DNA from: Chloroflexota bacterium
Lineage (GTDB): Bacteria; Chloroflexota; Dehalococcoidia; DSTF01; RBG-16-68-14
Assembly: GCA_029262675.1 (NCBI GenBank)
Contig: JAJCYW010000008.1
Coordinates: forward strand, 16,370-80,369
Length of the DNA stretch: 64,000 nucleotides
Direction: 5' to 3'
Position 1 is the first letter of the stretch; the number at the start of each line of letters is the position of its first letter. The notes beneath the pieces were generated by a model. The model was not told where the DNA came from. It did not search any database and saw nothing but the letters and a program-made list of their open reading frames with translations. The position numbers were made by a program, and so were the translations under genes. Below are positions 1 to 9,134 of this stretch, piece after piece.

Positions 1-723
1 TCCGGTCGTGAGGCTCAAGTTCTGCGTTGCCATCACCCCGGCAACGGCGCCAACGGCAGCCGCGAGACCCCACCCGATCGAGAGCATGTTGCCGACCGGG
101 ATACCAACGAGACGGCTAGCGGTGCGGTTCTGCGCGGTGGCTCTCAAGGCCAACCCGAGCCGCGTGTGCTGGAACAGCAGGTAGAGCAAGACCATGATGA
201 TCAGCGTGACTACCAGGATGCCGATGTTGAGGCGACCGATGCATACGTCGCTCACACAGGTCGCGTCGCCCTTGAACACGGAAAACGGTCCGTAGCCCTT
301 CGGTTGGGACCCCCAGATCCACAACGACAGGCCGTTGAAGACAACGAACAGTCCGAGTGTAACGACGATCGAATTGAGTACAGGCGCTTCTGACACGGGC
401 CGCAGGACAAAGCGCTCCAGCGCCGCGCCCATCACGGCCGCCACCAAGATCGCCAGGAAGAAGGCCGGCCAGAAGTCCATCCTGGTCAAGAACGTCCACG
501 ACATGAACGCCGCAAACAGCGCCATCTCGCCTTGACCAAAGTTCAGCACGTCCGTTGAGCGATAGATCATCACGATCGCCAAGGCGAGAATCGCGAAGAG
601 GCTTCCGCTCGCGATCCCGCTGACAATTTGCTGCGCGAAGAGGTCTGGGTCTTCCCAGGGCGGAGCCGCCAGCATAACGGCGGTGTCCTGCCACCGTGCG
701 GCGAGCGATACGATCGAATCCAT
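1..723 (-). CDS. livH: Branched-chain amino acid ABC transporter permease LivH (partial, cut by window edge)
   Basis: Inner-membrane permease of a high-affinity branched-chain amino acid (or amide) importer. Reading the minus strand from the ATG at 721-723 gives an open frame to base 1: an N-terminal segment containing QQIVSGIASGSLFAILALAI, then the family-typical YRSTDVLNFGQGEMALFAAF, then further hydrophobic helices. The protein is about 241 residues so far, against about 290 in the family, so the C-terminus is missing only because the window ends. It starts 5 bases after the livF stop, in the same operon as livG and livF. LivM and the binding protein are not in view and would lie outside the window. 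Family assignment is firm; substrate is inferred. Confidence 0.9.
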   Translation of the reverse strand, partial: MDSIVSLAARWQDTAVMLAAPPWEDPDLFAQQIVSGIASGSLFAILALAIVMIYRSTDVLNFGQGEMALFAAFMSWTFLTRMDFWPAFFLAILVAAVMGAALERFVLRPVSEAPVLNSIVVTLGLFVVFNGLSLWIWGSQPKGYGPFSVFKGDATCVSDVCIGRLNIGILVVTLIIMVLLYLLFQHTRLGLALRATAQNRTASRLVGIPVGNMLSIGWGLAAAVGAVAGVMATQNLSLTTG

Positions 724-728
724 CAAGC

Positions 729-1436
729 CTAATACCCCAAGTATGAACGCCGCACTGATTCGTTGCCGCGGAGCTGTTCCGCCGTGTCATCCAACACCAC
801 CGTGCCCGTCTCCAGCAGGTAACCGTGGTTTGCAATACTCAAGGCAAGGCTCGCATCCTGCTCCACCAAGAGGATCGTGAGACCCTGCTCTTCACTGATC
901 GTCTTGATGATGCCGAAAATCTCGCGCACCAGCATCGGCGCCAGTCCGAGCGACGGCTCGTCCAACAGCAACAGGCGCGGTTTCGCCATCAGCGCTCTGC
1001 CAATCGCGAGCATCTGCTGCTCACCACCGCTCAACAGCGCCGCCTGCTGCTTCGCGCGCTCGCCCAGGACCGGGAAGTAGGAGAAGACGCGATCGATATC
1101 GCTCTTAATCGCATCGCCGTCGCGGCGGGTATACGCGCCCAGTCTCAAATTCTCCATCACCGTCAGCTCGGTGAAGATTTGCCGGCCTTCCGGCACGTGC
1201 GAGATGCCCATCTGCACGATCTTCTCCGGAGACGTTCGATTGATCGACTTGCCCTCGAACTCGATCGTTCCTTGAGAAGGACGCAGCAGTCCCGAGATCG
1301 CCCGCAACGTCGAACTCTTGCCTGCGCCGTTCGCGCCGAGGACGGAGACGATGTTTCCTTCCGGCGCTTCGAGCGATATGCCCCGGAGCGCCAGCACGGA
1401 GCCGTAGGCGGCATGTACGTTGCGCAGGCTAAGCAT
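729..1436 (-). CDS. livF: Branched-chain amino acid ABC transporter ATPase LivF
   Basis: One of the two cytoplasmic ATPases that drive the Liv importer. It is 235 residues, the normal family length. Walker A is GANGAGKS (about residues 34-41), the ABC signature is LSGGEQQM, and Walker B is LLLLDEPSLGLAP, the run that distinguishes LivF from LivG. The start codon overlaps the livG end by 8 bases, so the two are probably translationally coupled. The order livG-livF-livH on the minus strand is a usual Liv arrangement. Nothing in the sequence decides between leucine-type amino acids and related solutes such as urea or short amides. Confidence 0.95.
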   Translation of the reverse strand: MLSLRNVHAAYGSVLALRGISLEAPEGNIVSVLGANGAGKSSTLRAISGLLRPSQGTIEFEGKSINRTSPEKIVQMGISHVPEGRQIFTELTVMENLRLGAYTRRDGDAIKSDIDRVFSYFPVLGERAKQQAALLSGGEQQMLAIGRALMAKPRLLLLDEPSLGLAPMLVREIFGIIKTISEEQGLTILLVEQDASLALSIANHGYLLETGTVVLDDTAEQLRGNESVRRSYLGY

Positions 1437-2196
1437 CGGGCGCTCCCAGGTACGCCTCGATGACGGCCGGATTCTGCTGCACTTCCGCCGGTGTTCCCTC
1501 CGCGATCTTCCGGCCGAAGTCCAGGACGCAGACCTGATCGGAGACCGCCATCACCAGACCCATGTGGTGCTCCACCATGAGGATGGTCACTTGGAATTCG
1601 TCGCGCAGCGAGCGGACGAGTTCGGCCAGCTCGCCCACCTCCTCGTGGCTGAGGCCGTTCGCCGGCTCGTCGAGCAAGATGAGCCGCGGCGAGGAGACGA
1701 GGGCACGGGCTAGCTCGACTCGCTTCTTCAAGCCAAACGGCAGGCCCGCGACGGGAGTATCCTTGTGCGAATCGAGCCGCAGGAACTTCAGCACGTCGTT
1801 CGCGCGGATCTTCGCCTTCCGTTCCTCGGCGACGGCGCGAGGCAGGCGAAGAAAACACTCGACGAGGTTGGCGCTGGTTGTAGAGTGCTGGCCGACCAAC
1901 AGGTTCTCCAGCACGCTCATAGACCCGAAGAGCTCCAGGTTCTGAAACGTCCGCGCCACGCCCGCGCCAATCACCTGATGCGGCGGCGTGCTGAGCAGGT
2001 CTTGCTCCTCGAACGTGACTGAACCGCTGTCAGGATTGTAGATGCGGGTGATACAGTTGAAGACGGTGGTCTTGCCCGCGCCGTTGGGACCGATCAGGCC
2101 GACGATCTGCCCCGCACCAACGCTGAGCGAGAGTCCGTCCAAGGCGACGATCCCACCGAACCGTATCGACAGGCCATCGATCTCGAGCAGCGCCAT
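1429..2196 (-). CDS. livG: Branched-chain amino acid ABC transporter ATPase LivG
   Basis: Second ATPase of the Liv importer, 255 residues. Walker A is GPNGAGKT, Walker B is LILLDEPANGLSHEE, and the C-terminal end GTPAEVQQNPAVIEAYLG is the conserved LivG tail. The signature region reads LPFGLKKRVELARAL, the relaxed LivG version of LSGGQ, rather than a damaged motif. It is the first gene of the visible part of the operon; 163 bases separate it from the dipeptide permease gene upstream, so it probably has its own promoter. Assignment is secure; solute specificity is not visible. Confidence 0.95.
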   Translation of the reverse strand: MALLEIDGLSIRFGGIVALDGLSLSVGAGQIVGLIGPNGAGKTTVFNCITRIYNPDSGSVTFEEQDLLSTPPHQVIGAGVARTFQNLELFGSMSVLENLLVGQHSTTSANLVECFLRLPRAVAEERKAKIRANDVLKFLRLDSHKDTPVAGLPFGLKKRVELARALVSSPRLILLDEPANGLSHEEVGELAELVRSLRDEFQVTILMVEHHMGLVMAVSDQVCVLDFGRKIAEGTPAEVQQNPAVIEAYLGAPDA

Positions 2197-2359
2197 TGTC
2201 GCCTGCTGCCTTCCCTAGCTTCCGTCTCGTCGCAAATCCCGCACCATGCCGAGTTGTTGCATGGTAGTCGATCCGCGGCCACTGTCAAGCGAACGCCGGC
2301 CGACCGGCGCGCGGACATGAATCGTTTCAGCCGACATCACAGCGCGCCATCACCTTGCA

Positions 2360-3301
2360 TCAACCCAGCCGGCCGCGCAGCCTTGGGTCCAGCACGTCCC
2401 GCAGCGTGTCTCCCAGCAGGTTGAAGCCGAGGACAACGAGGCTGATAGCGATGCCGGGGAAGACCACCAAGTGCGGGAAGAAGCGCGCGTTGGGCAGACC
2501 CTCGAACAGGTCGATGCCCCACGACGGCGTACCGGGATCGACGCCGATGCCGAGGAAGCTCAACGCGGACTCCGTCAGCACGGAAATCGCGAAGACGCTG
2601 CTGGCGCCGACGATGATGATGGGCATGACGTTCGGGACGATGTGGCGGAACAGGATGCGGGTCTCGCTCGCGCCGACGGAGCGAGAGGCCTCCACGTAGT
2701 CGTTCTGTTTGGCGACCAGCGCCACGGCCCGCAGCACGCGCGAGCCGCCGAAGACGGCGGAGATGATGATCACGATCGCGATCGTCTGCAGCCCGCGTCC
2801 GAAGGCCGTGATCAACGCCAGATAGAGGAAGATAACAGGGAACGCGGACCAGGCCTCGGCGCTGCGCTGGATCACGTAGTCCAGCCAGCGCTGCGAGTAG
2901 CCGGAGATGATGCCGAGCAGCGCGCCGGGAATAAACCCAAGGGTGACCGCCATCAGACCGATCAGGAACGAGATGCGGGCGCCCGCCAGCACGCGGCTGA
3001 ACATATCGTTGCCGCGCTGGTTCGTCCCGAATGGATGCTCCCATGACGGGCCCTGGAGCTGGATCTCGGCGTGAATGTCCTGCGGATCGTACGGCGCCAG
3101 CGTCGTGTCGAAGAAGTCATGGCTGATGACTTGGGCCACACCGAGCACGCAGAATGCGACGACGAGAATCAGCGCCAGGACGCCGACAGGATTCCCGCGG
3201 GCTATCCGTCCTAACGCCACGCTTCGCGGTGTCTCCGGCGGCAGCGACCAGCTATCGCCGGGCGGCAGCGCGGCTGCGATCGCCTCCGTCCGGCTCGCCA
3301 T
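2360..3301 (-). CDS. Dipeptide/oligopeptide-type ABC transporter permease, DppC family
   Basis: Inner-membrane permease of a peptide/nickel-type (family 5) importer, 313 residues. After a cytoplasmic N-terminus there is a first membrane segment (GVLALILVVAFCVLGVAQVI), then the DppC-type extracytoplasmic stretch with HPFGTNQRGNDMFSRVLAGA, which matches the family run HPLGTDxxGRDVLSR. The ATPase-coupling EAA loop region is EASRSVGASETRILFRHIVP. It follows dppB by 3 bases and the binding protein is first in the operon. No ATPase genes of this type follow, so the complex must use ATPases encoded elsewhere. The substrate could be a peptide, a sugar or nickel. Confidence 0.9.
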   Translation of the reverse strand: MASRTEAIAAALPPGDSWSLPPETPRSVALGRIARGNPVGVLALILVVAFCVLGVAQVISHDFFDTTLAPYDPQDIHAEIQLQGPSWEHPFGTNQRGNDMFSRVLAGARISFLIGLMAVTLGFIPGALLGIISGYSQRWLDYVIQRSAEAWSAFPVIFLYLALITAFGRGLQTIAIVIIISAVFGGSRVLRAVALVAKQNDYVEASRSVGASETRILFRHIVPNVMPIIIVGASSVFAISVLTESALSFLGIGVDPGTPSWGIDLFEGLPNARFFPHLVVFPGIAISLVVLGFNLLGDTLRDVLDPRLRGRLG

Positions 3302-3304
3302 CGC

Positions 3305-4255
3305 CTAGCGGTACCTCACCCGCGGGTCGATGACGGCGTAGGAGAGATCGACGATCAGGTTGACGACGATCACGACCGTCGCCGTATAGAGCACGAGGAA
3401 CTGGACGACCGGGAAGTCGCGCTGGAGCGCGGAGTTGAGGAAGAAGACGCCCAGGCCATCGATGCTCATTACGCTCTCCGCGATAACCGAACCCGCAAAG
3501 ATCGCTGTGAACGACGTGCCGACGACGGTAACGAGCGGCGCCAACGTGTTGCGGAAGGCGTGGCCCATAATCACCACCCAACTCGCCAGGCCCTTGGCGC
3601 GGGCTGTCCGAACGTAGTCGCTGTTCAACACCTCCAGCATCGTCGTTCGCTGCAGCCTCATAATGCCTGCCGCGCCGCCGATGCCAAGGATCATCGAAGG
3701 CGGCACGTAGATACGGGCGTTGCGCCACGGGTCCTCCCAGGGCGCGACATAGCCGCCGATGGGCGCAGCGTAGTTCCAGATGATGGAGGGGATGATTATC
3801 AATAGGATCAGCAGGAAGAAGTCTGGGACGGACTGGCCTAGGACGGCGAAGAAGCGCATCAGGTAGTCGATGAGGGAGTTGCGCATCACGGCGGAGAGCA
3901 CGCCGAACGACACGCCGATGATGACGCTAATGATCAGGCTGAGCACCATGAGTTCCGCGCTGGCCGGGAACCGCCGCACGATCTCATCCGCGATGTCGCG
4001 GCGGCCGAAGTAGGTCTCACCCATGTCACCGCGGGCGACGCCCTTGGCCCACGTGATGTACTGGACGACGATAGGATCGTCCAGCCCGAGCTGTTCGTGG
4101 ATCGCGTCGATCTGCTCCGGCGATGCGCCCTGGCCGGCCATCAGCACCGCCGGGTCCTGGTCCGGCAGCACCCGCAGCAGCACGAACGTGATGATCGAGA
4201 CCGCCAGGATGATGAGCGGCAGGAACGCGAGGCGGCGCAGGGCGTATCGCCACAT
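3305..4255 (-). CDS. Dipeptide/oligopeptide-type ABC transporter permease, DppB family
   Basis: Partner permease of the DppC-like protein, 316 residues. It opens with the family-typical MWRYALRRLAFLPLIILAV, followed by VLRVLPDQDP, the usual DppB N-terminal helix and loop. The EAA loop is DYVRTARAKGLASWVVIMGH and the C-terminus ends VDLSYAVIDPRVRYR, matching the conserved DppB ending YxxIDPRIR. It lies between the solute-binding protein (15 bases upstream) and dppC (3 bases downstream), so the three form one operon. Residue pattern and length are normal. Confidence 0.92.
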   Translation of the reverse strand: MWRYALRRLAFLPLIILAVSIITFVLLRVLPDQDPAVLMAGQGASPEQIDAIHEQLGLDDPIVVQYITWAKGVARGDMGETYFGRRDIADEIVRRFPASAELMVLSLIISVIIGVSFGVLSAVMRNSLIDYLMRFFAVLGQSVPDFFLLILLIIIPSIIWNYAAPIGGYVAPWEDPWRNARIYVPPSMILGIGGAAGIMRLQRTTMLEVLNSDYVRTARAKGLASWVVIMGHAFRNTLAPLVTVVGTSFTAIFAGSVIAESVMSIDGLGVFFLNSALQRDFPVVQFLVLYTATVVIVVNLIVDLSYAVIDPRVRYR

Positions 4256-4270
4256 GCAATCGGATCTCCG

Positions 4271-5932
4271 CTAGTTGTCGAGCCAGGCGCCGGAGTTGAA
4301 CAGTCCGTACGAACCCCGGCCGAGGACCTGGCCCTGATAGTAGTCCCAGGTGGCTGCAAACGTCCTCGGCGAGTAGAGGTTGAGCTGCGGACCCCAGTTG
4401 CGGATGATGGCGCGCTGGGCTTCCTTGGTCTTTTCGATCCGGGCCTCCTCGTCGAACTCTTCGGCAGCAGCGATGTAGGCCGCCTCCACCTCGGAGTTCT
4501 CGTAGCCCATGAAGTTCGGCGCCTTGTAGAAGCTGAGCGGCAGTGACGGGTCTTCGTAGGGCAGGTGCGTGAATGCCGTCATCTGGAAGTTTCCAACGCC
4601 CAGTGTATTGGAGAGCCAGGCCGTCAGGTCTTCGGCCCCCGGAAGTGACACTTTGACCCCGACTTCGCGCAGTTGCCTGGCGATCACCTGCACCAGATCC
4701 GGCGATTGGTCCAACGCCCAGTACTTCAGCTCGAACTCCTGATCGAAGGGAAAGGCGGCCGCCTCCAGCATCAGCCTGGCGTCCTGCGGATCGTGGCGAA
4801 AGTACTCCACAAGGTCCGGATCGTCGTCATCCAGAACGAATCGCGTGTGGGCCGGCGGCAGCGGGCCGCAGAGCTCGCCGTCGCCCAGGTTGAGCACCTG
4901 CTTGATCTCCTCGCGGTTGATGGCAAGGTTGATGCCGTGGACGACATCCGGGTTGTCGAACGGCGGCTCGTGCTTGAGCATCAGCGTGCGGTAACGTCGC
5001 GAGAGGTCGGAGTCGACGTAGATCTCGTCGCCAAAGCGGTTCTCCAAGTCCCGCAGCTGAATGTTGTTGAGGTCCGCGATGCGGTCGATGTCCTTCGCGC
5101 CGAACGCGGCTTGGGCCAGCGTAGGATCAGGCGCGAAGATGTAGTCGACACCATCGACGTAGGGCCGGCCGGCCTCGCGCCAGTTGGTGAACTTGCGCAA
5201 CTTAACATTGGTGCCGCCATCGTGGCCGGCCAGCACCCATTTGCCGGAGCCGATCGGGTCCTTGTCCAGGATGTCCTGGTTATCCAGCACCTCCTCCGGA
5301 ATGATCGAGCTGGTCCAGGGCGAGCCTGCATTGGAGGACGTGAAGAACCAGGCCCACGGCTGCTTTTGGTGGTAGACGATGGTCTTGTCGTCCGGCGTAT
5401 CCGCGTGATCGAACACTTCCTGCAACCAGCTAAACCCAAAGGGCACCTGCTCCGCGAACTTCTCCATGCTGGCCTTCAGATCCGTGGAGCGAACGGGTCG
5501 CCCGCTAACGGGCGGTTTGTCGTGGAAGACAGCGTCATGCATCGTAACGCGGATGGTCAGGGGATCGATCGTCTCGATCTCGTCGGCCAGAAACGGGATC
5601 ACCTCTCCGGTGTCTGTCGGGACGTACCACAGATGGTCGTACAGCGCGAAGCCCACAAACAGGCCCTGGATGAGAGCGCTGATGCCGGGCCCAAACGGAT
5701 TGAAGTTTGCGTAGGAGTTTATCTGGCGGAGCTTGATGATGCCGCCTGGCCGTGGCGTGCCGGCAGGGTCGGGCGTGCTGGAGCCGGAGGGGCTGCCGCC
5801 GCCATCGCCGCAGCCGACGACGGCGACGCCCGCCGCGCCGAGCGCAGTGCCGCCTGTGGTCTGCAACAGTCTGCGCCTGCTGATCCGCTGCCTTAGGTAG
5901 CGCCCAAAGTAGCGATTATCTGACATAGCCAT
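4271..5932 (-). CDS. Family 5 solute-binding lipoprotein of the peptide-type ABC transporter
   Basis: Extracytoplasmic substrate receptor for the DppBC-like permeases, 553 residues. The N-terminus combines a twin-arginine motif (SRRRLLQ, about residues 18-24) with a lipobox ending VVGCG, so it is probably exported folded by Tat and then lipid-anchored; a Ser/Gly/Pro-rich linker follows. The mature part has the SBP_bac_5 pattern, including a direct match to the RVTMHDAVFHDKPPVSGRPV region (family: W-F-L-R-x-G-V-x-F-H-D-G-x-P). A purine-rich GAAGAGG lies just upstream of the start. Ligand is unknown. The next gene upstream is divergent, so the promoter lies in 5933-6131. Confidence 0.92.
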   Translation of the reverse strand: MAMSDNRYFGRYLRQRISRRRLLQTTGGTALGAAGVAVVGCGDGGGSPSGSSTPDPAGTPRPGGIIKLRQINSYANFNPFGPGISALIQGLFVGFALYDHLWYVPTDTGEVIPFLADEIETIDPLTIRVTMHDAVFHDKPPVSGRPVRSTDLKASMEKFAEQVPFGFSWLQEVFDHADTPDDKTIVYHQKQPWAWFFTSSNAGSPWTSSIIPEEVLDNQDILDKDPIGSGKWVLAGHDGGTNVKLRKFTNWREAGRPYVDGVDYIFAPDPTLAQAAFGAKDIDRIADLNNIQLRDLENRFGDEIYVDSDLSRRYRTLMLKHEPPFDNPDVVHGINLAINREEIKQVLNLGDGELCGPLPPAHTRFVLDDDDPDLVEYFRHDPQDARLMLEAAAFPFDQEFELKYWALDQSPDLVQVIARQLREVGVKVSLPGAEDLTAWLSNTLGVGNFQMTAFTHLPYEDPSLPLSFYKAPNFMGYENSEVEAAYIAAAEEFDEEARIEKTKEAQRAIIRNWGPQLNLYSPRTFAATWDYYQGQVLGRGSYGLFNSGAWLDN

Positions 5933-6131
5933 CGCTGCCTCTTCCCTCTAGACGCGGCGGCGGACACAACCAGACCACCCCGCAGTACCCCATGCCAACC
6001 GTCAATCATGTATCCGGATCGGTCAGACTTGTCAAGCCGGCACCGCCCGCAGGAGACGCGAACCTCGCGCTTGACGGCCTGTGCGCGCGCGTCCTAGAAT
6101 CCTGGGCGCCCCATGGAGGCGCGGCCACACA

Positions 6132-7313
6132 ATGACCAACGACTTCCGGCAGATGGATGAACGAATCGGAGCGCGGATCGATGCGCTCAGAGACGAACTC
6201 GTCGAGCTCAGCCTACGCATCCACGCCAACCCAGAGACGGCGTTCGAGGAGACGCAAGCCTCCGCGTGGCTCGCCGCCTGGTTGGAGGGACACGACTTCC
6301 GCGTCGAACGCGGCATCTGCGACCTGCCGACAGCCTTCCGCGCGACGGTAGGCGTCGGCGACGTGCGCGTCGCGCTGCTGGCCGAGTACGACGCGCTGCC
6401 GGGCGTTGGCCACGGCTGCGGCCACAACATCATCGCCACATCGTCCGCGGGGGCAGGCGTCGCGGCCGCGGAGGTCGCGGCGGAGATCGGCGGCACCGTC
6501 CTCGTGATCGGCACCCCAGCGGAGGAAGTCTACGGCGGCAAGGCGCTGATGGTGGAGCGCGGCGCGTTCGAGGGCATCGACGCCGCGATGTTGAGCCACC
6601 CCGGCTCGCGCAACGGCGCCTACGCCCGCGCCCTCGCCTGCGCGCAGCTCGACATCGAGTACTTCGGCCGGGAGGCGCACGCCGCGTCGCGGCCCGAAGC
6701 GGGCGTCAACGCGCTCGACGCGATGCTGCTCGCGTTCCAATCGATCGCCGCGCTGCGGCAGCACATCCGCGGCACCGCGCGCGTCCACGGCGTGATCACG
6801 GACGGCGGTGAAGCGCCAAACATCGTGCCCGGCCACAGTGCTGCTTCGTTCCTCGTCCGCGCGGAAGACGACGCCTACCTGGAAGAGATGAAGCAGCGCG
6901 TGCTCGACTGCTTTGAAGGCGGTGCCAAGGCGACCGGCGCGACGCTGGAGTACCGTTGGGGCGAGGCACAGTACGCCGCCATGCGCACCAACGGGCCGCT
7001 GGCAGACGTCTACCGAGAGCGGCTGGAGTCGCTCGGGCGCGAAGTGCCCGAAGACACGCTGCGCCGGACGATGGGCAGCACGGACATGGGCAACGTCAGC
7101 GCCGTCGTCCCCGCCATCCACCCTAGCATCGCGATCGCCCCGCCGGACGTCAGCGCCCACACGCCGGAGTTCGCGACGTGGGCGGCATCCGGCGACGGCC
7201 ACCGCGGCCTGGTCGACGCCGCCAAGGCGCTCGCTATGACGGCCGTACGGGTGCTGGCCGACGGTGACCTCCGCCAGAAGATGCAGGCCGCGTTCGAGGC
7301 AGAGCGGCCGTAG
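6132..7313 (+). CDS. M20 family metallo-amidohydrolase (AbgA/AbgB-like)
   Basis: Predicted zinc- or manganese-dependent amidohydrolase that cleaves an N-acyl or aminobenzoyl amide, cytoplasmic. I start it at the ATG at 6132 (MTNDFRQMD, 393 residues); the upstream in-frame extension is Arg-rich and unlike a protein. Metal-site motifs are AEYDALPGVGHGCGHN (about residues 79-94) and GTPAEEVYGGK; the dimerisation domain carries EYFGREAHAASRPEAGVNAL; a late motif is MGSTDMGNVSAVVPAIHP. These match the M20D group that includes p-aminobenzoyl-glutamate hydrolase. Its stop is followed by the methyltransferase start with 1 base between, so it heads an operon with that gene and plsX. The true substrate is unknown. 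Confidence 0.88.
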   Translation: MTNDFRQMDERIGARIDALRDELVELSLRIHANPETAFEETQASAWLAAWLEGHDFRVERGICDLPTAFRATVGVGDVRVALLAEYDALPGVGHGCGHNIIATSSAGAGVAAAEVAAEIGGTVLVIGTPAEEVYGGKALMVERGAFEGIDAAMLSHPGSRNGAYARALACAQLDIEYFGREAHAASRPEAGVNALDAMLLAFQSIAALRQHIRGTARVHGVITDGGEAPNIVPGHSAASFLVRAEDDAYLEEMKQRVLDCFEGGAKATGATLEYRWGEAQYAAMRTNGPLADVYRERLESLGREVPEDTLRRTMGSTDMGNVSAVVPAIHPSIAIAPPDVSAHTPEFATWAASGDGHRGLVDAAKALAMTAVRVLADGDLRQKMQAAFEAERP

Positions 7314-7314
7314 C

Positions 7315-8085
7315 ATGAGCCAGCGCCTGCCCTCCCTGCCGGAGCTCTTCGACCTGGACTACGGCGACTTCGCGGACGACCTGTACTTCTATCAGCAGCT
7401 AGCGAAGCGTACGGAGGGGCCGGTCCTAGAGCTTGGCGCCGGCACCGGCCGCGCCGCGATTCCGCTCGCTGCGGCTGGCTTCAACGTCTGGGGCATCGAC
7501 GACGACGAAGCGATGCTGGCCCACGCGCGCAGCAAGGCGGGCGCGGAAGGCCTGCGCCTTGAACTCGCGGACATGCGCGACTTTCAGTTTGACCTGCAAT
7601 TCGACGTGATCTTCGCGGGCATGGGCGCGTTCCACCACCTTCTGACGACGGACGACCAGCAGTCCTGTCTGCGCTGCGTTGCCGCGCACTTGTCGCCAAA
7701 CGGCGTGTTCATCTGCGACGTGCGCCCGCTGCTCTTCGAGGACTGGGAGACCGGCGGGACAGCGCCGCTGCTCCACGACTGGACGCGCCCGCTGGACGGC
7801 ACGGGTTCAACAGTGACGAAGCTGCGCAGCGTACGGGCGGACGCGGACAGTCAGATCAAGCACGTCACCGTCTTCTATGACGTTTCGCCGGCGGACGGCT
7901 CCGTCCATCGGGTTACGAGAACAGTTGACTTACGCTTCACCACGCGATACGAGATGAAGGAGTTGCTGCGGTCGGCGGGTCTCGAAGTCGAGCAGATGTA
8001 CGGCGACTTCGAGCTCTCGCCGCTTGACGGCAACAGCGAGTACATGATCACCGTCGCGCGACGCGCCGGCAAGGAGAGCACATGA
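7315..8085 (+). CDS. Class I SAM-dependent methyltransferase
   Basis: Cytoplasmic methyltransferase of unknown substrate, 256 residues. The ATG at 7315 is chosen because it lies directly after the amidohydrolase stop. The SAM-binding motif I is VLELGAGTGRAAIPLA (about residues 37-52), with the acidic motif II GIDDDEAML and motif IV region FDVIFAGMGAFHHL. The C-terminal half is the beta-rich cap seen in small-molecule methyltransferases. Its stop overlaps the plsX start (ATGA), indicating translational coupling. The pairing with plsX gives no clear clue to the substrate. Confidence 0.85.
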   Translation: MSQRLPSLPELFDLDYGDFADDLYFYQQLAKRTEGPVLELGAGTGRAAIPLAAAGFNVWGIDDDEAMLAHARSKAGAEGLRLELADMRDFQFDLQFDVIFAGMGAFHHLLTTDDQQSCLRCVAAHLSPNGVFICDVRPLLFEDWETGGTAPLLHDWTRPLDGTGSTVTKLRSVRADADSQIKHVTVFYDVSPADGSVHRVTRTVDLRFTTRYEMKELLRSAGLEVEQMYGDFELSPLDGNSEYMITVARRAGKEST

Positions 8086-9134
8086 TCATCGCGGTCGATG
8101 CCATGGGAGGCGACCTCGCGCCCAAAGAGCCTATTGAGGGCGCGTTGCTGGCCAACCGCGCGCTGGGCGTCGACATCGCGCTCGTCGGCGAGCCCTCCGC
8201 ACTGCAGACAGAGCTGGCGCGCCACGGCCCGACGCCGTCCGGCATCGAGATCGTCGCCGCCGCCGAGTGGATCGGTATGGACGAGGTGCCGGTGCAGGCC
8301 GTGCGCCAAAAGAAACAGGCCTCGATAAACGTGGCGATGCACGCGATGAAGCAAGGCGATGTCAGCGCCGTCGTCTCGGCCGGCAACACGGGCGCGGTGA
8401 TGGCGTCGGCGCTGCTCAACCTGGGCAGAGTCAAGGGCGTCGAGCGGCCGGCCATCGGCGCGATGGCGCCGTATACGGAGAAAGGCATCCTGGTGCTGGA
8501 CGTCGGCGCTAATGCCGACTGCAAGCCGTCCTATCTGGAGCAGTTCGCATACATGGGCGCCGTCTACATGGAGACCGTGTTCGGCATTCGCGAACCGCGT
8601 GTCGGCCTCCTGAATATCGGCGAAGAAGAGACGAAGGGCAACGAGCTAAGCCAAGAGGTCTACGCGCGGCTGAAGCGGTCGCGGCTGAACTTCGTCGGCA
8701 ATGTCGAGCCGGACCGCGTTCACTTCGGACCGGTCGATGTCCTCGTCAGCGATGGCTTCACCGGAAACGTGGCCGTGAAGGTCACGGAGGGCGTGGCCGA
8801 CTTCATCTTCGACGAGCTCCGTTCGGCGATTTCCAGCAGCCTGCGCTACAAGGTAGCGGCGCTCCTGCTGAAGCCGGCGCTGCTGGCGATGCGCGGCAAG
8901 ATGGACTACGGCGAGTACGGTGGCGCGCCGCTCCTGGGCGTCGACGGCGTCGTGATCGTCGCGCACGGCAAGGCCGATGCGCAGGCGGTGAAGAACGCGG
9001 TGGCCCTCGCCCAGAGGGCAGCCAACTCCGGCATGCTGGACGCCATGCGTGGCGCGCTGCAATCGCCTGGGACGAAGAACGGCGAGGCCGGAACGGTGGA
9101 GACTAGCCCGAGCTTAGACGAGACCAGAGTTTGA
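8082..9134 (+). CDS. plsX: Phosphate acyltransferase PlsX
   Basis: Makes acyl-phosphate from acyl-ACP and phosphate, the first step of the PlsX/PlsY route to phosphatidic acid; peripheral membrane enzyme. It is 350 residues, close to the family length. It begins with the signature IIAVDAMGGDLAPKE and contains SAGNTGAVMASALLNLGR, DVGANADCKPSYLEQFAYMG and LLNIGEEETKGNEL, all PlsX hallmarks. The last 32 bases overlap the convergent csoR gene. In many bacteria plsX sits next to fabH or acpP; neither is present here, and the upstream partners are an amidohydrolase and a methyltransferase. Confidence 0.96.
   Translation: MIIAVDAMGGDLAPKEPIEGALLANRALGVDIALVGEPSALQTELARHGPTPSGIEIVAAAEWIGMDEVPVQAVRQKKQASINVAMHAMKQGDVSAVVSAGNTGAVMASALLNLGRVKGVERPAIGAMAPYTEKGILVLDVGANADCKPSYLEQFAYMGAVYMETVFGIREPRVGLLNIGEEETKGNELSQEVYARLKRSRLNFVGNVEPDRVHFGPVDVLVSDGFTGNVAVKVTEGVADFIFDELRSAISSSLRYKVAALLLKPALLAMRGKMDYGEYGGAPLLGVDGVVIVAHGKADAQAVKNAVALAQRAANSGMLDAMRGALQSPGTKNGEAGTVETSPSLDETRV

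Noticed and set aside
116..835. 239-residue minus-strand open frame at the window start
   Set aside because: It is an out-of-frame shadow of livH and livF; its composition is Arg-rich and shows no family, whereas the overlapping frame gives clear LivH.
4673..5896. 407-residue plus-strand open frame
   Set aside because: It is antisense to the solute-binding lipoprotein, which has clear Tat, lipobox and family motifs.
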